64,000 nt of DNA from Tepidimicrobium xylanilyticum (GTDB taxonomy: Bacteria; Bacillota; Clostridia; Tissierellales; Tepidimicrobiaceae), in contig NZ_FNNG01000001.1 in assembly GCF_900106765.1 (NCBI RefSeq), forward strand, positions 127,774 through 191,773, given 5' to 3'. A program made the translations under genes and the position numbers. Positions 35,064 to 44,480 of this stretch are shown in pieces. The notes beneath the pieces are model-generated. The model ran no database searches. It saw nothing but the letters and a program-made list of their open reading frames with translations, and was not told where the DNA came from. Each line of letters opens with the position of its first letter. The stretch's first letter is position 1.

Positions 35064-36410
35064 TTATATATAAGCAATATTATCTTTTACGCTAACAGTA
35101 GGTAAATAAATGGTGAACTTGGTTCCCTCACCTAATTTGCTTTCCACATATATCCTTCCATTGTGTTTATCAAAGGCTTTCTTTGCAATACTAAGTCCCA
35201 ATCCCGTACCTTGTGACCCCTTAGTTGTAAAATAGGGTTTAAATATTTTGCTCTTAGTTCCTTCATCCATCCCTATGCCAGTATCGGAAATTTCCAATAC
35301 TATATTGTCTCTAATATCAAAAGTTCTAATGGTTAATACCCCTCCATCTTTCATAGCATCTATTCCATTCAGTACGATGTTTATTATGGCATGCCTTATA
35401 TCGTATTCATTAACAAATACATATCCATTAGAGTTCAAATCCACTACTAATTTTAACTCCCTTCCATTTTCTATTGAGGTTTTAAAATTGTGTTTCACCA
35501 TATCTATGCAGTTATTAATAATGTGATTAAATTTATACACGTTCTTTAAGGACTCATAATCTCCCTTAATACGGTTCTTTACTTTGTTGATAACATTTTT
35601 CCCATCAGAGGCAGTTTTACAAATTATCCTTAAATATTCCTTTATCTCCTCAATATCGTCCAGCATTACTGAAAATTGAGCATAACCTAATATGGTAACT
35701 AATAGATTGTTTATATCGTGGATAGTACCTTCTACTACTTCTCCTAATGTTTCTAAGTATTCATTTTTCAAAATATCCTTTTCAATAACCTTTTCATTTA
35801 CATGGGACTGAGTTAAGAGCAATAAGGATTGGCTAGCTAATTGGCTTGGTGTAAAGCATTCGTAGTAATCCGTTCGATCTATTAATATGAAATCATGATT
35901 ATCCAACACGTAATTAAAATATTTAACGTTGATTTCTTCTATTAAATACCTTATAATTACTCCAGCTTTTTCTTCCACTACTAGTTTTTTTAAACAACCA
36001 TAGATATTTTTTAAATTTCTGTTTCCTATTGAATTCCAAGAGGAATCGAAAGTAATATGAATCTGTATTCTGGTTGCTCCTCTTTTCTTGAGAAGGTCTA
36101 GACTTTTCTCTATTGAATTGAATAATTTACCTATATCTACCCTACCATTATGGTAAAAGCTGTCCTCAAATATGAAAGCAAACCGACTATTATTAAATAA
36201 ATTGATAATACTAAAATTAGAATGTCCTTCATAATATTTTATACACTGTTCTTCATTTCTCTTTGAACATATAATGATTAGACCTCCACCATTCTTAAAA
36301 TAACCCTTTACGTTATCATCGATAAGATTATTCTTTCCCGTATAGAAACCAGAACTAATTATACCAATAAACTTATTCTTGGTATTTAATAGCCTTTTAA
36401 TATCCCACAT
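35064..36410 (-). CDS. sensor histidine kinase with N-terminal MEDS-like domain
   Basis: The start at 36410 is six bases after GGGGGG. The 448-aa protein has no membrane segment. The N-terminal 200 residues (GIISSGFYTGKNNLIDDNVKGYFKNGGGLIIIC...) resemble the MEDS/DcmR sensory domain. A phospho-acceptor His lies in EGTIHDINNLLVTILGYAQF, as in hybrid-type kinases. The ATPase domain has NIVLNGIDAM, ISDTGIGMDE and KGSQGTGLGLSIAKK. No response regulator gene is adjacent, so it is an orphan cytoplasmic kinase. It sits between tex and the amidohydrolase in the same direction. Confidence 0.88.
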   Translation of the reverse strand: MWDIKRLLNTKNKFIGIISSGFYTGKNNLIDDNVKGYFKNGGGLIIICSKRNEEQCIKYYEGHSNFSIINLFNNSRFAFIFEDSFYHNGRVDIGKLFNSIEKSLDLLKKRGATRIQIHITFDSSWNSIGNRNLKNIYGCLKKLVVEEKAGVIIRYLIEEINVKYFNYVLDNHDFILIDRTDYYECFTPSQLASQSLLLLTQSHVNEKVIEKDILKNEYLETLGEVVEGTIHDINNLLVTILGYAQFSVMLDDIEEIKEYLRIICKTASDGKNVINKVKNRIKGDYESLKNVYKFNHIINNCIDMVKHNFKTSIENGRELKLVVDLNSNGYVFVNEYDIRHAIINIVLNGIDAMKDGGVLTIRTFDIRDNIVLEISDTGIGMDEGTKSKIFKPYFTTKGSQGTGLGLSIAKKAFDKHNGRIYVESKLGEGTKFTIYLPTVSVKDNIAYI

Positions 36411-36425
36411 TAACATCCCCCCAGA

Positions 36426-38525
36426 TTAAACATCCTTCATGCTTAAACTGATTCTACCTCTTTCTACATCGACCTCCAATATCCTAACCTTCACTATATC
36501 TCCAACTTTTACCACTTCCTTCGGATGCCTGATAAAATCATTGGATATTTGAGATATGTGCACTAAACCGTCTTGTTTTACCCCTATATCAACAAATACT
36601 CCAAAATCGACCACATTGCGTACTGTGCCAGTTAAAACCATATCTACACTTAAATCCTCCACCTTTAATACATCAGTTCTAAATATTGGTTTTGGTAACT
36701 CTTCTCTAGGATCTCTTCCTGGTTTTTTTAACTCTTCTATTATGTCCTTCAAAGTCAAAGGCCCTACACCAAGCTCTTCTGAAAGGAACCCTATATCTTT
36801 TTCATTTATATCTTTCCCTAATAGTTTTTCTGCAATTGGATAGGATTCTGGGTGGACTGCTGTATTATCCAACGGATTATCCCCTTCAGGAATTCTCAAA
36901 AAACCTGCGCATTGAGTGAAGGTTTTAGGTCCCAAGCCTTTTACATTTAATAATTCCTCTCTATTTCTAAATCTCCCTTTTTCTTCCCTATATTTTATGA
37001 TATTAAGGCTAATATTAGAAGATATACCCGATACATACCTTAACAGAGACGCACTGGCAGTATTTAAATCAACGCCTACTGTATTTACACAATCCTCCAC
37101 AACGCCTTCTAAAGCTTGATTTAGTTTTGTCTGATTCAAATCATGTTGATACTGGCCTACCCCTATGTGTTTAGGTTCTATTTTTACCAATTCTGCTAAA
37201 GGGTCTTGAAGCCTTCTTCCTATGGAAATTGCCCCTCTAATTGATACGTCTAACTCTGGAAACTCTTCTTGTCCTGTTTGAGAAGCTGAATATACGGAGG
37301 CTCCAGCTTCGTTTACTATTGTATAGGAAATATTTCTATCGATTTCCTTAATCATTTCTGCTACCACTAATTCGGTTTCCCTAGAAGCAGTCCCATTACC
37401 AATGGCAATTATATCTACATTATGTTTATCAATCATAACTTTAAGTTCTTTTTTTGCCTCTTCTACTTTATTCTGAGGCTCTGTTGGATATACAGTAGTA
37501 TAATCTAATAGCTTACCAGTCTCATCTATTACTGCCACCTTACAGCCTGTCCTATAAGCTGGATCTATTCCCATTACAACTTTCCCCTTTGTGGGTGGCT
37601 GCATGAGTAGTGGTTTCAAATTTAGTGCGAATATCTTAATGGCTTCCTCTTCCGCCCTTTCAGTAAGGCTATTTCTTACTTCCCTTTCAATAGAAGGAAA
37701 AATCAGCCTTCTATAGCTATCTTCAATACTAGCCTTTAAATAGCTTTCAGTTGCTGAAGATTTATGAATGATTATTTTAGATTCCAATTCAAATAATATA
37801 TCATCATCTGGTAATATTAAAGTAGCCTTTAATATCTTTTTACTTTCCCCTCTGTTAATGGCGAGAATTCTATGATTAGCTATGGTTTTAACAGGCTCTC
37901 TGTAGTCATAATACATTTCAAAAACGGATTTTTGTTCTGCATCTATAGCTTTAGTTTCAATTATGCCCCTGTCAAAGGCAATCTTTCTTATCATTTCTCT
38001 GTATTCCGCATTGTCTGATATTATTTCAGCAATAATATCCATAGCACCTTTCAAAGCTTCCTCTTCATCCAATACCCCCTTTTCTTCACTTATATAGGAT
38101 TTTACTATCTCTTCTAATTCAGCCTCCTTTAATTTCTTTTTAAGGATTATATCCGCAAGACCTTGCAGCCCCTTTTCTTTCGCAATGGTAGCCCTAGTCC
38201 TTCTCTTTGGTCTAAATGGCCTATAAAGGTCTTCTACTCTTTGGAGAGTTTCCGTTTTTAAGATCTCCTCCTTCAACTCTTCAGTCAATTTCCCCTGTTC
38301 TTCAATTAACCTTATTACCTCTTCCTGCCTTTGCTTTAAATTTCTCAAATAATTCAACCTATTATAAAAATCCCTTAAAACTGTATCTTTTAAATTTCCA
38401 GTCTGTTCCTTTCTATATCTAGCAATAAAAGGTATTGTATTACCTTCATCTATTAAATTAATAGTATTAACAACTTGAAAAGATTTAAGCTGAAATTCAT
38501 CTGCTAATCTCTTTACAATATCCAT
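36426..38525 (-). CDS. tex: Tex family RNA-binding transcription accessory protein
   Basis: The start at 38525 follows GAGGAAGGGG; the 38543 start lies in the ribosome binding site. The 699-aa protein has the Tex N-terminal helical region (VVNTINLIDEGNTIPFIARYRKEQTGNL), a YqgF/RNase H-like domain (MGIDPAYRTGCKVAVID), a helix-hairpin-helix pair (NVKGLGPKTFTQCAGFLRI) and a C-terminal S1 domain (GTVRNVVDFGVFVDIGVKQDGLVHISQIS). Tex binds nucleic acid and affects transcription and toxin expression in some pathogens; its basic role is unclear. Confidence 0.95.
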   Translation of the reverse strand: MDIVKRLADEFQLKSFQVVNTINLIDEGNTIPFIARYRKEQTGNLKDTVLRDFYNRLNYLRNLKQRQEEVIRLIEEQGKLTEELKEEILKTETLQRVEDLYRPFRPKRRTRATIAKEKGLQGLADIILKKKLKEAELEEIVKSYISEEKGVLDEEEALKGAMDIIAEIISDNAEYREMIRKIAFDRGIIETKAIDAEQKSVFEMYYDYREPVKTIANHRILAINRGESKKILKATLILPDDDILFELESKIIIHKSSATESYLKASIEDSYRRLIFPSIEREVRNSLTERAEEEAIKIFALNLKPLLMQPPTKGKVVMGIDPAYRTGCKVAVIDETGKLLDYTTVYPTEPQNKVEEAKKELKVMIDKHNVDIIAIGNGTASRETELVVAEMIKEIDRNISYTIVNEAGASVYSASQTGQEEFPELDVSIRGAISIGRRLQDPLAELVKIEPKHIGVGQYQHDLNQTKLNQALEGVVEDCVNTVGVDLNTASASLLRYVSGISSNISLNIIKYREEKGRFRNREELLNVKGLGPKTFTQCAGFLRIPEGDNPLDNTAVHPESYPIAEKLLGKDINEKDIGFLSEELGVGPLTLKDIIEELKKPGRDPREELPKPIFRTDVLKVEDLSVDMVLTGTVRNVVDFGVFVDIGVKQDGLVHISQISNDFIRHPKEVVKVGDIVKVRILEVDVERGRISLSMKDV

Positions 38526-38630
38526 CTTTTTCCCCTTCCTCAAATAGTAAATAGATTTACTATTTACATCTATTATTATTCTACATAAAATTTAAAATTC
38601 CTACTAAACTAAGAAAAAATTTAGCCTTCT

Positions 38631-39738
38631 TTATTTAGAAGGCTTCTGTTTCAAGTATGAATCGATAAAAACATCTATATCTCCATCCATAACCCCGTTT
38701 ATATCTCCCACTTCTACATCAGTCCTATGGTCTTTAACTAGGTTATAAGGATGGAATATGTAGGAGCGAATTTGAGAACCCCAAGCTATCTGAGTATATT
38801 TACCTTGTAGATCCTCTATTTTCTCCTTCTTCTCCTCTTCCTTTAGCTGAATGAGTTTAGCCTTTAACATCTTCATAGCAGTTATCTTATTACTATGCTG
38901 GGATCTTTCATTTTGGCATTGAACCGTTATTCCTGTAGGTATATGGGTTATTCTAACTGCTGAATCAGTAGTATTAACATGTTGTCCCCCAGCACCGCTT
39001 GCTCTATAGGTATCTATTTTTAAATCGCTTTCGTTTATTTTAATATCCACTTCATCGTCCAACTCTGGATATACATCTACGCTAGCAAAAGAAGTATGCC
39101 TTCTGTTGGATGAATCGAAGGGCGATATTCTAACTAACCTATGAACTCCCTTTTCCGATTTCAAGTATCCATAAGCATTTAATCCCTTAATTAGCAAGGT
39201 TACAGATTTAATGCCCCCTTCTGTATCAGATAATATATCCAACATTTCTACTTGAAATCCTTTTTGATCTGCCCATCTCTTATACATTCTTAATAGCATC
39301 TCAGCCCAATCTTGGGCCTCCAATCCTCCTGCTCCAGAATGGATGGAAAGAATAGCATTATTCTTGTCGTACTCTCCATCTAAAAGAGTTGAAAGCTTAA
39401 ACTTCTCTGCTCCCTTAGAAACTATCTTAAAACCTTCCTTCACTTCCTTATAGGTTTGATAATCCTCTTCTTCTATGGTCAATTCTATTAATACCTCTAA
39501 ATCCTCAATATGATTCATTAAATCATCATATTCTTTTATCTGCCCTTTTAGATGGCTAATCCTCTGCATTATCCTTTGAGCCTTCTGCTGTTCCTTCCAA
39601 AACTCCTCCTTATAGGATTCCTTCTCCAATTCTATGAGTTCTTCTTTTAAGCCCTTAATGTCAAAGAGAAACACCCAATTCTTCAATTACCTGTTTAATT
39701 TCCTTTACCTTTTCCTTATATAGATAAATATCCTCCAT
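38631..39738 (-). CDS. prfB: peptide chain release factor 2 with programmed +1 frameshift
   Basis: RF2 releases polypeptides at UGA and UAA. The reading starts at ATG 39738 after AAGGAGAAGG and runs 25 codons to CTT TGA C. A +1 shift at CTT then gives Leu-Asp-Ile-Lys-Gly and continues to the stop at 38631, for a 368-aa protein. The downstream part has the GGQ release motif in RASGAGGQHVNTTDSAVRI, the HSGAGGLEAQDWAEML region and IRSYIFHPYNLVKDHRTD. The shift makes RF2 self-limiting: when RF2 is scarce the ribosome stalls at UGA and slips. It lies downstream of secA, as in Bacillus. Confidence 0.97.
39660..39666 (-). other. programmed frameshift site in prfB
   Basis: The minus-strand heptamer CTTTGAC is the classic +1 slip site: CTT is decoded, TGA is the stop, and reading resumes at GAC. 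A short GGGTG upstream could act as a weak internal Shine-Dalgarno. Confidence 0.95.
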
Positions 39739-39775
39739 ACCTTCTCCTTTCATATATTAATTAATGTATTAATTA

Positions 39776-42511
39776 TCAGTTGTTTAAATTAGCTCCACAG
39801 CATTTCTTATACTTTTTACCGCTGCCACAAGGGCAAGGGTCGTTTCTACCTATTTTTTTCTTCTTAACTATAGGGTGTTGAGGTTTATCACCAGCATTAC
39901 TAGGTTCCGCTACCCTTCTTCTCCTCATCTTCTCTGGTGATTGAACATTGAATAGATACCTTACAGTGTCTTCTTGAATGCTATAATTCATCTCTTCAAA
40001 CATTTCAAATCCTTCATTCTGATAAGCTCTAACTGGGTCTTCATTGCCATAAGCTCTTAAGCTTATGCCCTGCCTCAATTGATCCATTAAATCTATGTGG
40101 TCCATCCATTTGCTATCTACAACCTGTAGCAATATTATCCTTTCTAATTCTCTGAACATGTCCTCTCCGATTTCCTGTTCCTTCTCCTTATACCTTTCTT
40201 CCCCAATACTATATAGCATTTGAATTAGCTCTTCCTTATTTAAGGATTTCACTTTCTCAACATCTAGTCCCCCTTTAGGCAAGAATATCCTTTCCAAATA
40301 GTTTGTCAAACCTACTATATCCCATTCCTCCGGATTATTGCTTTGATTTGTATATATTTCAATCGCTTCTTCAGTTATATTCCTCAACATGCCCATTATA
40401 TGAGCTCTAAGATTTTCTCCTTCTAGAACCCTTCTCCTCTCTCCATAGATAATTTCCCTCTGTTTATTCATTACATCGTCATATTGAAGCACATGCTTTC
40501 TAATTGCAAAATTATTACTTTCTACTTTTCTTTGAGCATTTTCTATGGATTTGGTTAGCAACTTATGCTCTAATGGTTCATCATCAGGCATATTCAAATT
40601 TTCCACCATGTCCCTTAATCGGTCTCCACCAAAGAGCCTCATTAAATCATCTTCAAGAGAAATATAAAATCTTGAAGAGCCTGGGTCTCCCTGTCTCCCT
40701 GAACGACCTCTTAGCTGATTATCTATCCTTCTCGATTCATGCCTTTCTGTACCGATAATATGGAGGCCTCCTACTTCTATTACTTTTTTGGCTTCTTCCT
40801 CCGTTTCCTTTTTGAATCTTTTATAGTATTCATTATATTCTTCTTTAGCTTTAATTACTTCTTCATCATCAGTTTCCACAAAACTGTCTACCATAGCTAT
40901 CACTTCGTCTCTATACCCTTTTTTCTTAAGCTCCATTTTTGCTAAATACTCAGGATTCCCTCCAAGAACAATATCTGTTCCCCTTCCTGCCATATTGGTA
41001 GCTATAGTTATGGCACCAAATCTTCCTGCTTGGGCTACTATTTCTGCTTCCTTTTCATGGTGTTTAGCATTTAATACTTGATGGGGGATTCCTTCCCTCT
41101 TTAACATTTTACTTAAAAGCTCCGATTTCTCAATGGAGATGGTTCCAACTAACACTGGTTGGCCAATCTTATGCTTTTCCTTAATTTCCTCAACAATAGC
41201 TCTAAATTTAGCCTCTTCGCTTTTATATACTACATCTGGGTAATCCTTCCTTATAACGAGCTCATTGGTAGGAATTTCTATTACATCCATTCCATATATT
41301 TCCCTAAATTCTTCCTCTTCTGTTTTGGCTGTTCCAGTCATACCAGCTAATTTTTCATACATCCTGAAATAATTTTGGAAGGTAATGGTAGCCAATGTCT
41401 TGGATTCAGATTTAATCTTTAGTCCTTCTTTAGCTTCTATTGCCTGATGTAGTCCTTCGCTATACCTTCTACCATACATAAGCCTTCCAGTAAACTCGTC
41501 TACAATTATAACTTCCCCATCTTTTACCACATAATCTATATCCCTTTTCATTATGTTTCTTGCCTTTAAGGCTTGATTGATGTGGTGGGCTATCTCCATA
41601 TTGCTAGGATCTGCTAGATTTTCTAATCCAAAGTATTTTTCAGCCTTTAAAGTTCCCTTTTCGGTTAAAGTACAAGTTCTAGCCTTCTCATCTATTAAAA
41701 AGTCCACGGTTTCCTCTTTAACTTCCCTATCAAAGGGATCCCTTTTCTGCTCTTTTGGATCTATAATTCTGCCAGTTAATGTACTCACAAAAGCATTGGC
41801 TGCTTCATACAATTTAGTAGACTGTTCCCCTTGTCCTGATATTATAAGGGGAGTTCTAGCTTCATCGATTAATATGCTATCAACCTCATCAACAATGGCA
41901 TAATTCAGCTTTCTTTGCACCATTTCCTCTTTGTAAATGACCATATTATCCCTAAGATAATCGAATCCAAATTCATTATTAGTCCCATAAGTAATATGGC
42001 AATTATAGGCTTCCTTCCTCTCCTTACTATTCATTCCATGAACTATACAACCTACTGTTAAACCTAGGAATTCATAAACCTTACCCATCCATTGCCTATC
42101 CCTTTTAGCTAAGTAATCGTTCACCGTTACAATGTGTACTCCATTCCCAGTTAATGCATTTAAATAGGCAGGTAAAGTGGCTACTAGAGTTTTTCCCTCT
42201 CCAGTCTTCATCTCTGCAATCCTTCCCTGATGAAGAATGATGCCACCCATCAATTGTACTCTAAAATGCTTCATACCTAAAGTTCTGTAAGCTGCTTCCC
42301 TGACTACCGCAAAAGCTTCTGGCAATAACTGGTCTAATGTTTCGCCCTTTTTTAATCTCTCTTGAAATTCAGCAGTCTTAGCCCTTAGTTCTGTATCGGA
42401 TAGTTTTTGCATCTCTTCATCTAAGGATTCGATCTTATTTACCAGAGGTTCTATACGTTTTAATTCCCTTTCACTATAGGAACCTAATATCTTATTTAAA
42501 AAGCCTAACAT
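39776..42511 (-). CDS. secA: preprotein translocase ATPase SecA
   Basis: The start at 42511 follows AAAGGCGG. The 911-aa motor drives Sec-dependent export through Sec[33 protein letters not shown] starts it. Motifs: Walker A in [95 protein letters not shown]. The C-terminal zinc-binding, SecB-type motif [15 protein letters not shown] is complete. It lies between hpf and prfB, as in Bacillus subtilis. Confidence 0.98.
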   Translation of the reverse strand: MLGFLNKILGSYSERELKRIEPLVNKIESLDEEMQKLSDTELRAKTAEFQERLKKGETLDQLLPEAFAVVREAAYRTLGMKHFRVQLMGGIILHQGRIAEMKTGEGKTLVATLPAYLNALTGNGVHIVTVNDYLAKRDRQWMGKVYEFLGLTVGCIVHGMNSKERKEAYNCHITYGTNNEFGFDYLRDNMVIYKEEMVQRKLNYAIVDEVDSILIDEARTPLIISGQGEQSTKLYEAANAFVSTLTGRIIDPKEQKRDPFDREVKEETVDFLIDEKARTCTLTEKGTLKAEKYFGLENLADPSNMEIAHHINQALKARNIMKRDIDYVVKDGEVIIVDEFTGRLMYGRRYSEGLHQAIEAKEGLKIKSESKTLATITFQNYFRMYEKLAGMTGTAKTEEEEFREIYGMDVIEIPTNELVIRKDYPDVVYKSEEAKFRAIVEEIKEKHKIGQPVLVGTISIEKSELLSKMLKREGIPHQVLNAKHHEKEAEIVAQAGRFGAITIATNMAGRGTDIVLGGNPEYLAKMELKKKGYRDEVIAMVDSFVETDDEEVIKAKEEYNEYYKRFKKETEEEAKKVIEVGGLHIIGTERHESRRIDNQLRGRSGRQGDPGSSRFYISLEDDLMRLFGGDRLRDMVENLNMPDDEPLEHKLLTKSIENAQRKVESNNFAIRKHVLQYDDVMNKQREIIYGERRRVLEGENLRAHIMGMLRNITEEAIEIYTNQSNNPEEWDIVGLTNYLERIFLPKGGLDVEKVKSLNKEELIQMLYSIGEERYKEKEQEIGEDMFRELERIILLQVVDSKWMDHIDLMDQLRQGISLRAYGNEDPVRAYQNEGFEMFEEMNYSIQEDTVRYLFNVQSPEKMRRRRVAEPSNAGDKPQHPIVKKKKIGRNDPCPCGSGKKYKKCCGANLNN

Positions 42512-42615
42512 TCTTTTACCGCCTTTCAATTTTAACTAAATATTCATAATCTACATCAATATATTTTATCACTTATTATTATTCCAAACAAGTTAAATGT
42601 TTAGACTGGAGTACA

Positions 42616-42650
42616 CAATAAAATTGCAGGACATGCATCCTGCAATTAAA
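42616..42650 (-). terminator. terminator after hpf
   Basis: AATTGCAGGA/TCCTGCAATT stem (42622-42631 and 42638-42647), 6-base loop, then TTTATTGTG on the minus strand. Confidence 0.7.
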
Positions 42651-42679
42651 TCTAATTTAATCTATAATTAACATTACAA

Positions 42680-43216
42680 TTAATATTCTGGTTCAATCAA
42701 TCCATAATTTCCATCTTTTCTCTTATATAAAACATTTATATCATCTGTATCTGCATTCATAAATACGAAGAAATTATGTCTAAGTAACTCCATTTGCAAA
42801 ATGGCTTCCTCCACATCCATAGGTTTCATGTCAAATCGTTTTGTCCTCACTACTTTAGGCTTATCGTCATCATCTTCTTCTTCTGTAAGGGGAGCTATGT
42901 TCTCAAACCTAATAGTCTCACCATTATTATACCTTTTTTGAAGTTTAGTTCTATACTTCCTAATTTGCCTTTCTAATACGTCTACTGCCTTATCAATGGA
43001 AGCGTACATATCGTCTCCAGCCTCTTCGACTCTAAGTATGGTACCAGGTAGGTTTATGGTAACTTCTAAAATCTTCCTATTCCTTTCTACGCTGTAAATT
43101 ACATTTCCTTCTACATCCTTTTGAAAATACTTGTCTAGTTTACTAAATTTCTTCTCAGTAACTTCTTTCAAAGCCTGAGTAACCTCCATATTTTTTCCAA
43201 CAAAAGTAAGTTTCAT
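42680..43216 (-). CDS. hpf: ribosome hibernation-promoting factor, long form
   Basis: The 178-aa protein dimerises 70S ribosomes into inactive 100S particles in slow-growing cells. The N-terminal S30AE domain (MKLTFVGKNMEVTQALKEVTEKKFSKLDKYF, LRVEEAGDDMYASIDKAVDVLERQIRKYR) and the C-terminal dimerisation domain (VVRTKRFDMKPMDVEEAILQMELLRHNFFVFMNADTDDINVLYKRKDGNYGLIEP) are both present, hence the long form. AAAGGAG precedes the ATG. The position between flagellar genes and secA matches Bacillus yvyD. Confidence 0.97.
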   Translation of the reverse strand: MKLTFVGKNMEVTQALKEVTEKKFSKLDKYFQKDVEGNVIYSVERNRKILEVTINLPGTILRVEEAGDDMYASIDKAVDVLERQIRKYRTKLQKRYNNGETIRFENIAPLTEEEDDDDKPKVVRTKRFDMKPMDVEEAILQMELLRHNFFVFMNADTDDINVLYKRKDGNYGLIEPEY

Positions 43217-43322
43217 AAACCCCAGCTCCTTTCATATAAGCCCAATGCTTATATCCTTTATTTATATAATATACCCATATATCACAGATATGTAAACAAA
43301 AATATTGTCATGTAATAGAATT

Positions 43323-43554
43323 TAACCCACAGTAGTTTGTATATACTTTGTGGATTAATCCCAGAAAGGTTTGTGGATAATGTGGATTGTTTTGTGGGTA
43401 ACTGTTATATGCCATTTTTCTCTGTGGATTAATCTCTTAATAAATTCTTAATAAGTTTTTTATTCTTTTTTCCCTAATATTTTCCTCATTTTATTATATT
43501 ATTTACGTAAAATTTGTCGTTATTCCCCTCATTTTGGTAATTAGTTTGTCCACA
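43323..43554. promoter_or_regulatory. DnaA-box cluster in the hpf upstream region
   Basis: Five boxes in one orientation: TGTGGATTA (43349), perfect TGTGGATAA (43372), TGTGGATTG (43381), TGTGGGTAA (43393) and TGTGGATTA (43423). Two flanking boxes face the other way: TAACCCACA (43323) and TTGTCCACA (43546). An AT-rich stretch rich in AATAA/TTTTTT follows from 43430 to about 43510. The region lies between the flagellar chaperone gene and hpf and holds no other gene. Confidence 0.6.
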
Positions 43555-43555
43555 A

Positions 43556-43590
43556 CAAAAAATGAGTTAGACCAATCTAACTCATTTTTT
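43556..43590 (-). terminator. terminator of the flagellar cap operon
   Basis: Perfect stem AATGAGTTAGA/TCTAACTCATT (43561-43571 and 43576-43586) overlapping the stop codon and followed by TTTTTTG on the minus strand. Confidence 0.85.
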
Positions 43591-44052
43591 TTCATCTATT
43601 AGCATACTCCTGATCATAGTAGGAGCATAACCTTTGTAAGCTTTTTTACCTTCCTTAACCTTTTTTAATTCCAACTTAGTTAATTCCAATTTCTTTTTAA
43701 TAGCCTTTGTATTTTCTTCATCTATTAAAGAAAGGGATACTAAGGTTGAGGACACTTCCTTTACTGCCTCCTTTAATTCTTTTAAATTAGGATATTCTTC
43801 CACACTTAACTCTTCAATATCTTCAATGGAGTGGTCCTTTTTTATCTGGGAAAATATATTTATGAAGTCTAAATCTAATCTGTTTATTTCCTTAATTATA
43901 TCATCTTTCTGATCCAGTATGTGGTTTAAGTTATCCATTTCCTCTTTCTCTATTTCTTCAGCTTGGACCCTTGTAAGAGAAAGTAGACTATTTAATAATT
44001 CATTTTTCTTCCGAGTTATAGATATTAATTTATCGATTCTATCCAAAGTCAT
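43582..44052 (-). CDS. flagellar export chaperone, FlgN/FliT-like
   Basis: A 156-aa all-helical, charged protein with coiled-coil character (RIDKLISITRKKNELLNSLLSLTRVQAEEIEKEEMDNLNHILDQKDDIIKEINRLD). This pattern fits FlgN-type chaperones. Its position directly after fliS (3 bases) matches fliT in Bacillus, so it may be the FliD chaperone. FlgN and FliT cannot be told apart safely by eye. AGGAAGGTG precedes the ATG. Confidence 0.7.
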   Translation of the reverse strand: MTLDRIDKLISITRKKNELLNSLLSLTRVQAEEIEKEEMDNLNHILDQKDDIIKEINRLDLDFINIFSQIKKDHSIEDIEELSVEEYPNLKELKEAVKEVSSTLVSLSLIDEENTKAIKKKLELTKLELKKVKEGKKAYKGYAPTMIRSMLIDEKK

Positions 44053-44055
44053 AGT

Positions 44056-44451
44056 CTACACCTTCCTATTTTTGTAGACCATTTTCTTCACTTCCTGCAT
44101 GGCCTCTTTCCATGTATCCCTTAAACCAATTACAATCTCCATTGCCTCTTCAATCGGCTCTACCTTCTTATTTATATTGGCATCAATTAATTTACTCTTA
44201 ACGAAATTATATAAATTTCTTAAATCATTGGATATTTCATATTCCATATTCAAAGTAGAATCCAATTCAATTATAATGTCCTGCGCTCTAATTAATGCAT
44301 TATGTGCCTTTTCAACCTGCCCTTGTTCTATATTGTACTTAGCAATATTTAAAAATTTAATACATCCCTCATATAACATTAAAGTTAATTCTTCAGGAGT
44401 AGCAGTAAATACCGTGTTCTGCTTATACTGGTCTAAAGCATTATATGTCAT
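44056..44451 (-). CDS. fliS: flagellar export chaperone FliS
   Basis: The start at 44451 gives the typical N-terminus MTYNALDQYKQNTVFTATPEELTLMLYEGCIKFLNIAKYNIEQG; the longer frame (to 44508) would overlap fliD. FliS binds flagellin in the cytoplasm and prevents early polymerisation. The 131-aa helical protein ends DTWKEAMQEVKKMVYKNRKV. It lies 29 bases downstream of the fliD stop, with GGATGGGGAAG as ribosome binding site. No flagellin gene is in the window. Confidence 0.93.
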   Translation of the reverse strand: MTYNALDQYKQNTVFTATPEELTLMLYEGCIKFLNIAKYNIEQGQVEKAHNALIRAQDIIIELDSTLNMEYEISNDLRNLYNFVKSKLIDANINKKVEPIEEAMEIVIGLRDTWKEAMQEVKKMVYKNRKV

Positions 44452-44480
44452 CTTCCCCATCCTTTCAAAGTTCCCATCTA

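Noticed and set aside
39660-39738. In-frame TGA near the start of prfB, suggesting a pseudogene
   Set aside because: It is the conserved CTTTGAC programmed frameshift site of RF2.
43323-43554. Chromosomal origin of replication
   Set aside because: DnaA boxes and AT-rich DNA are present, but no dnaA, dnaN, recF, rnpA or rpmH genes are near. Called a DnaA-box cluster only.
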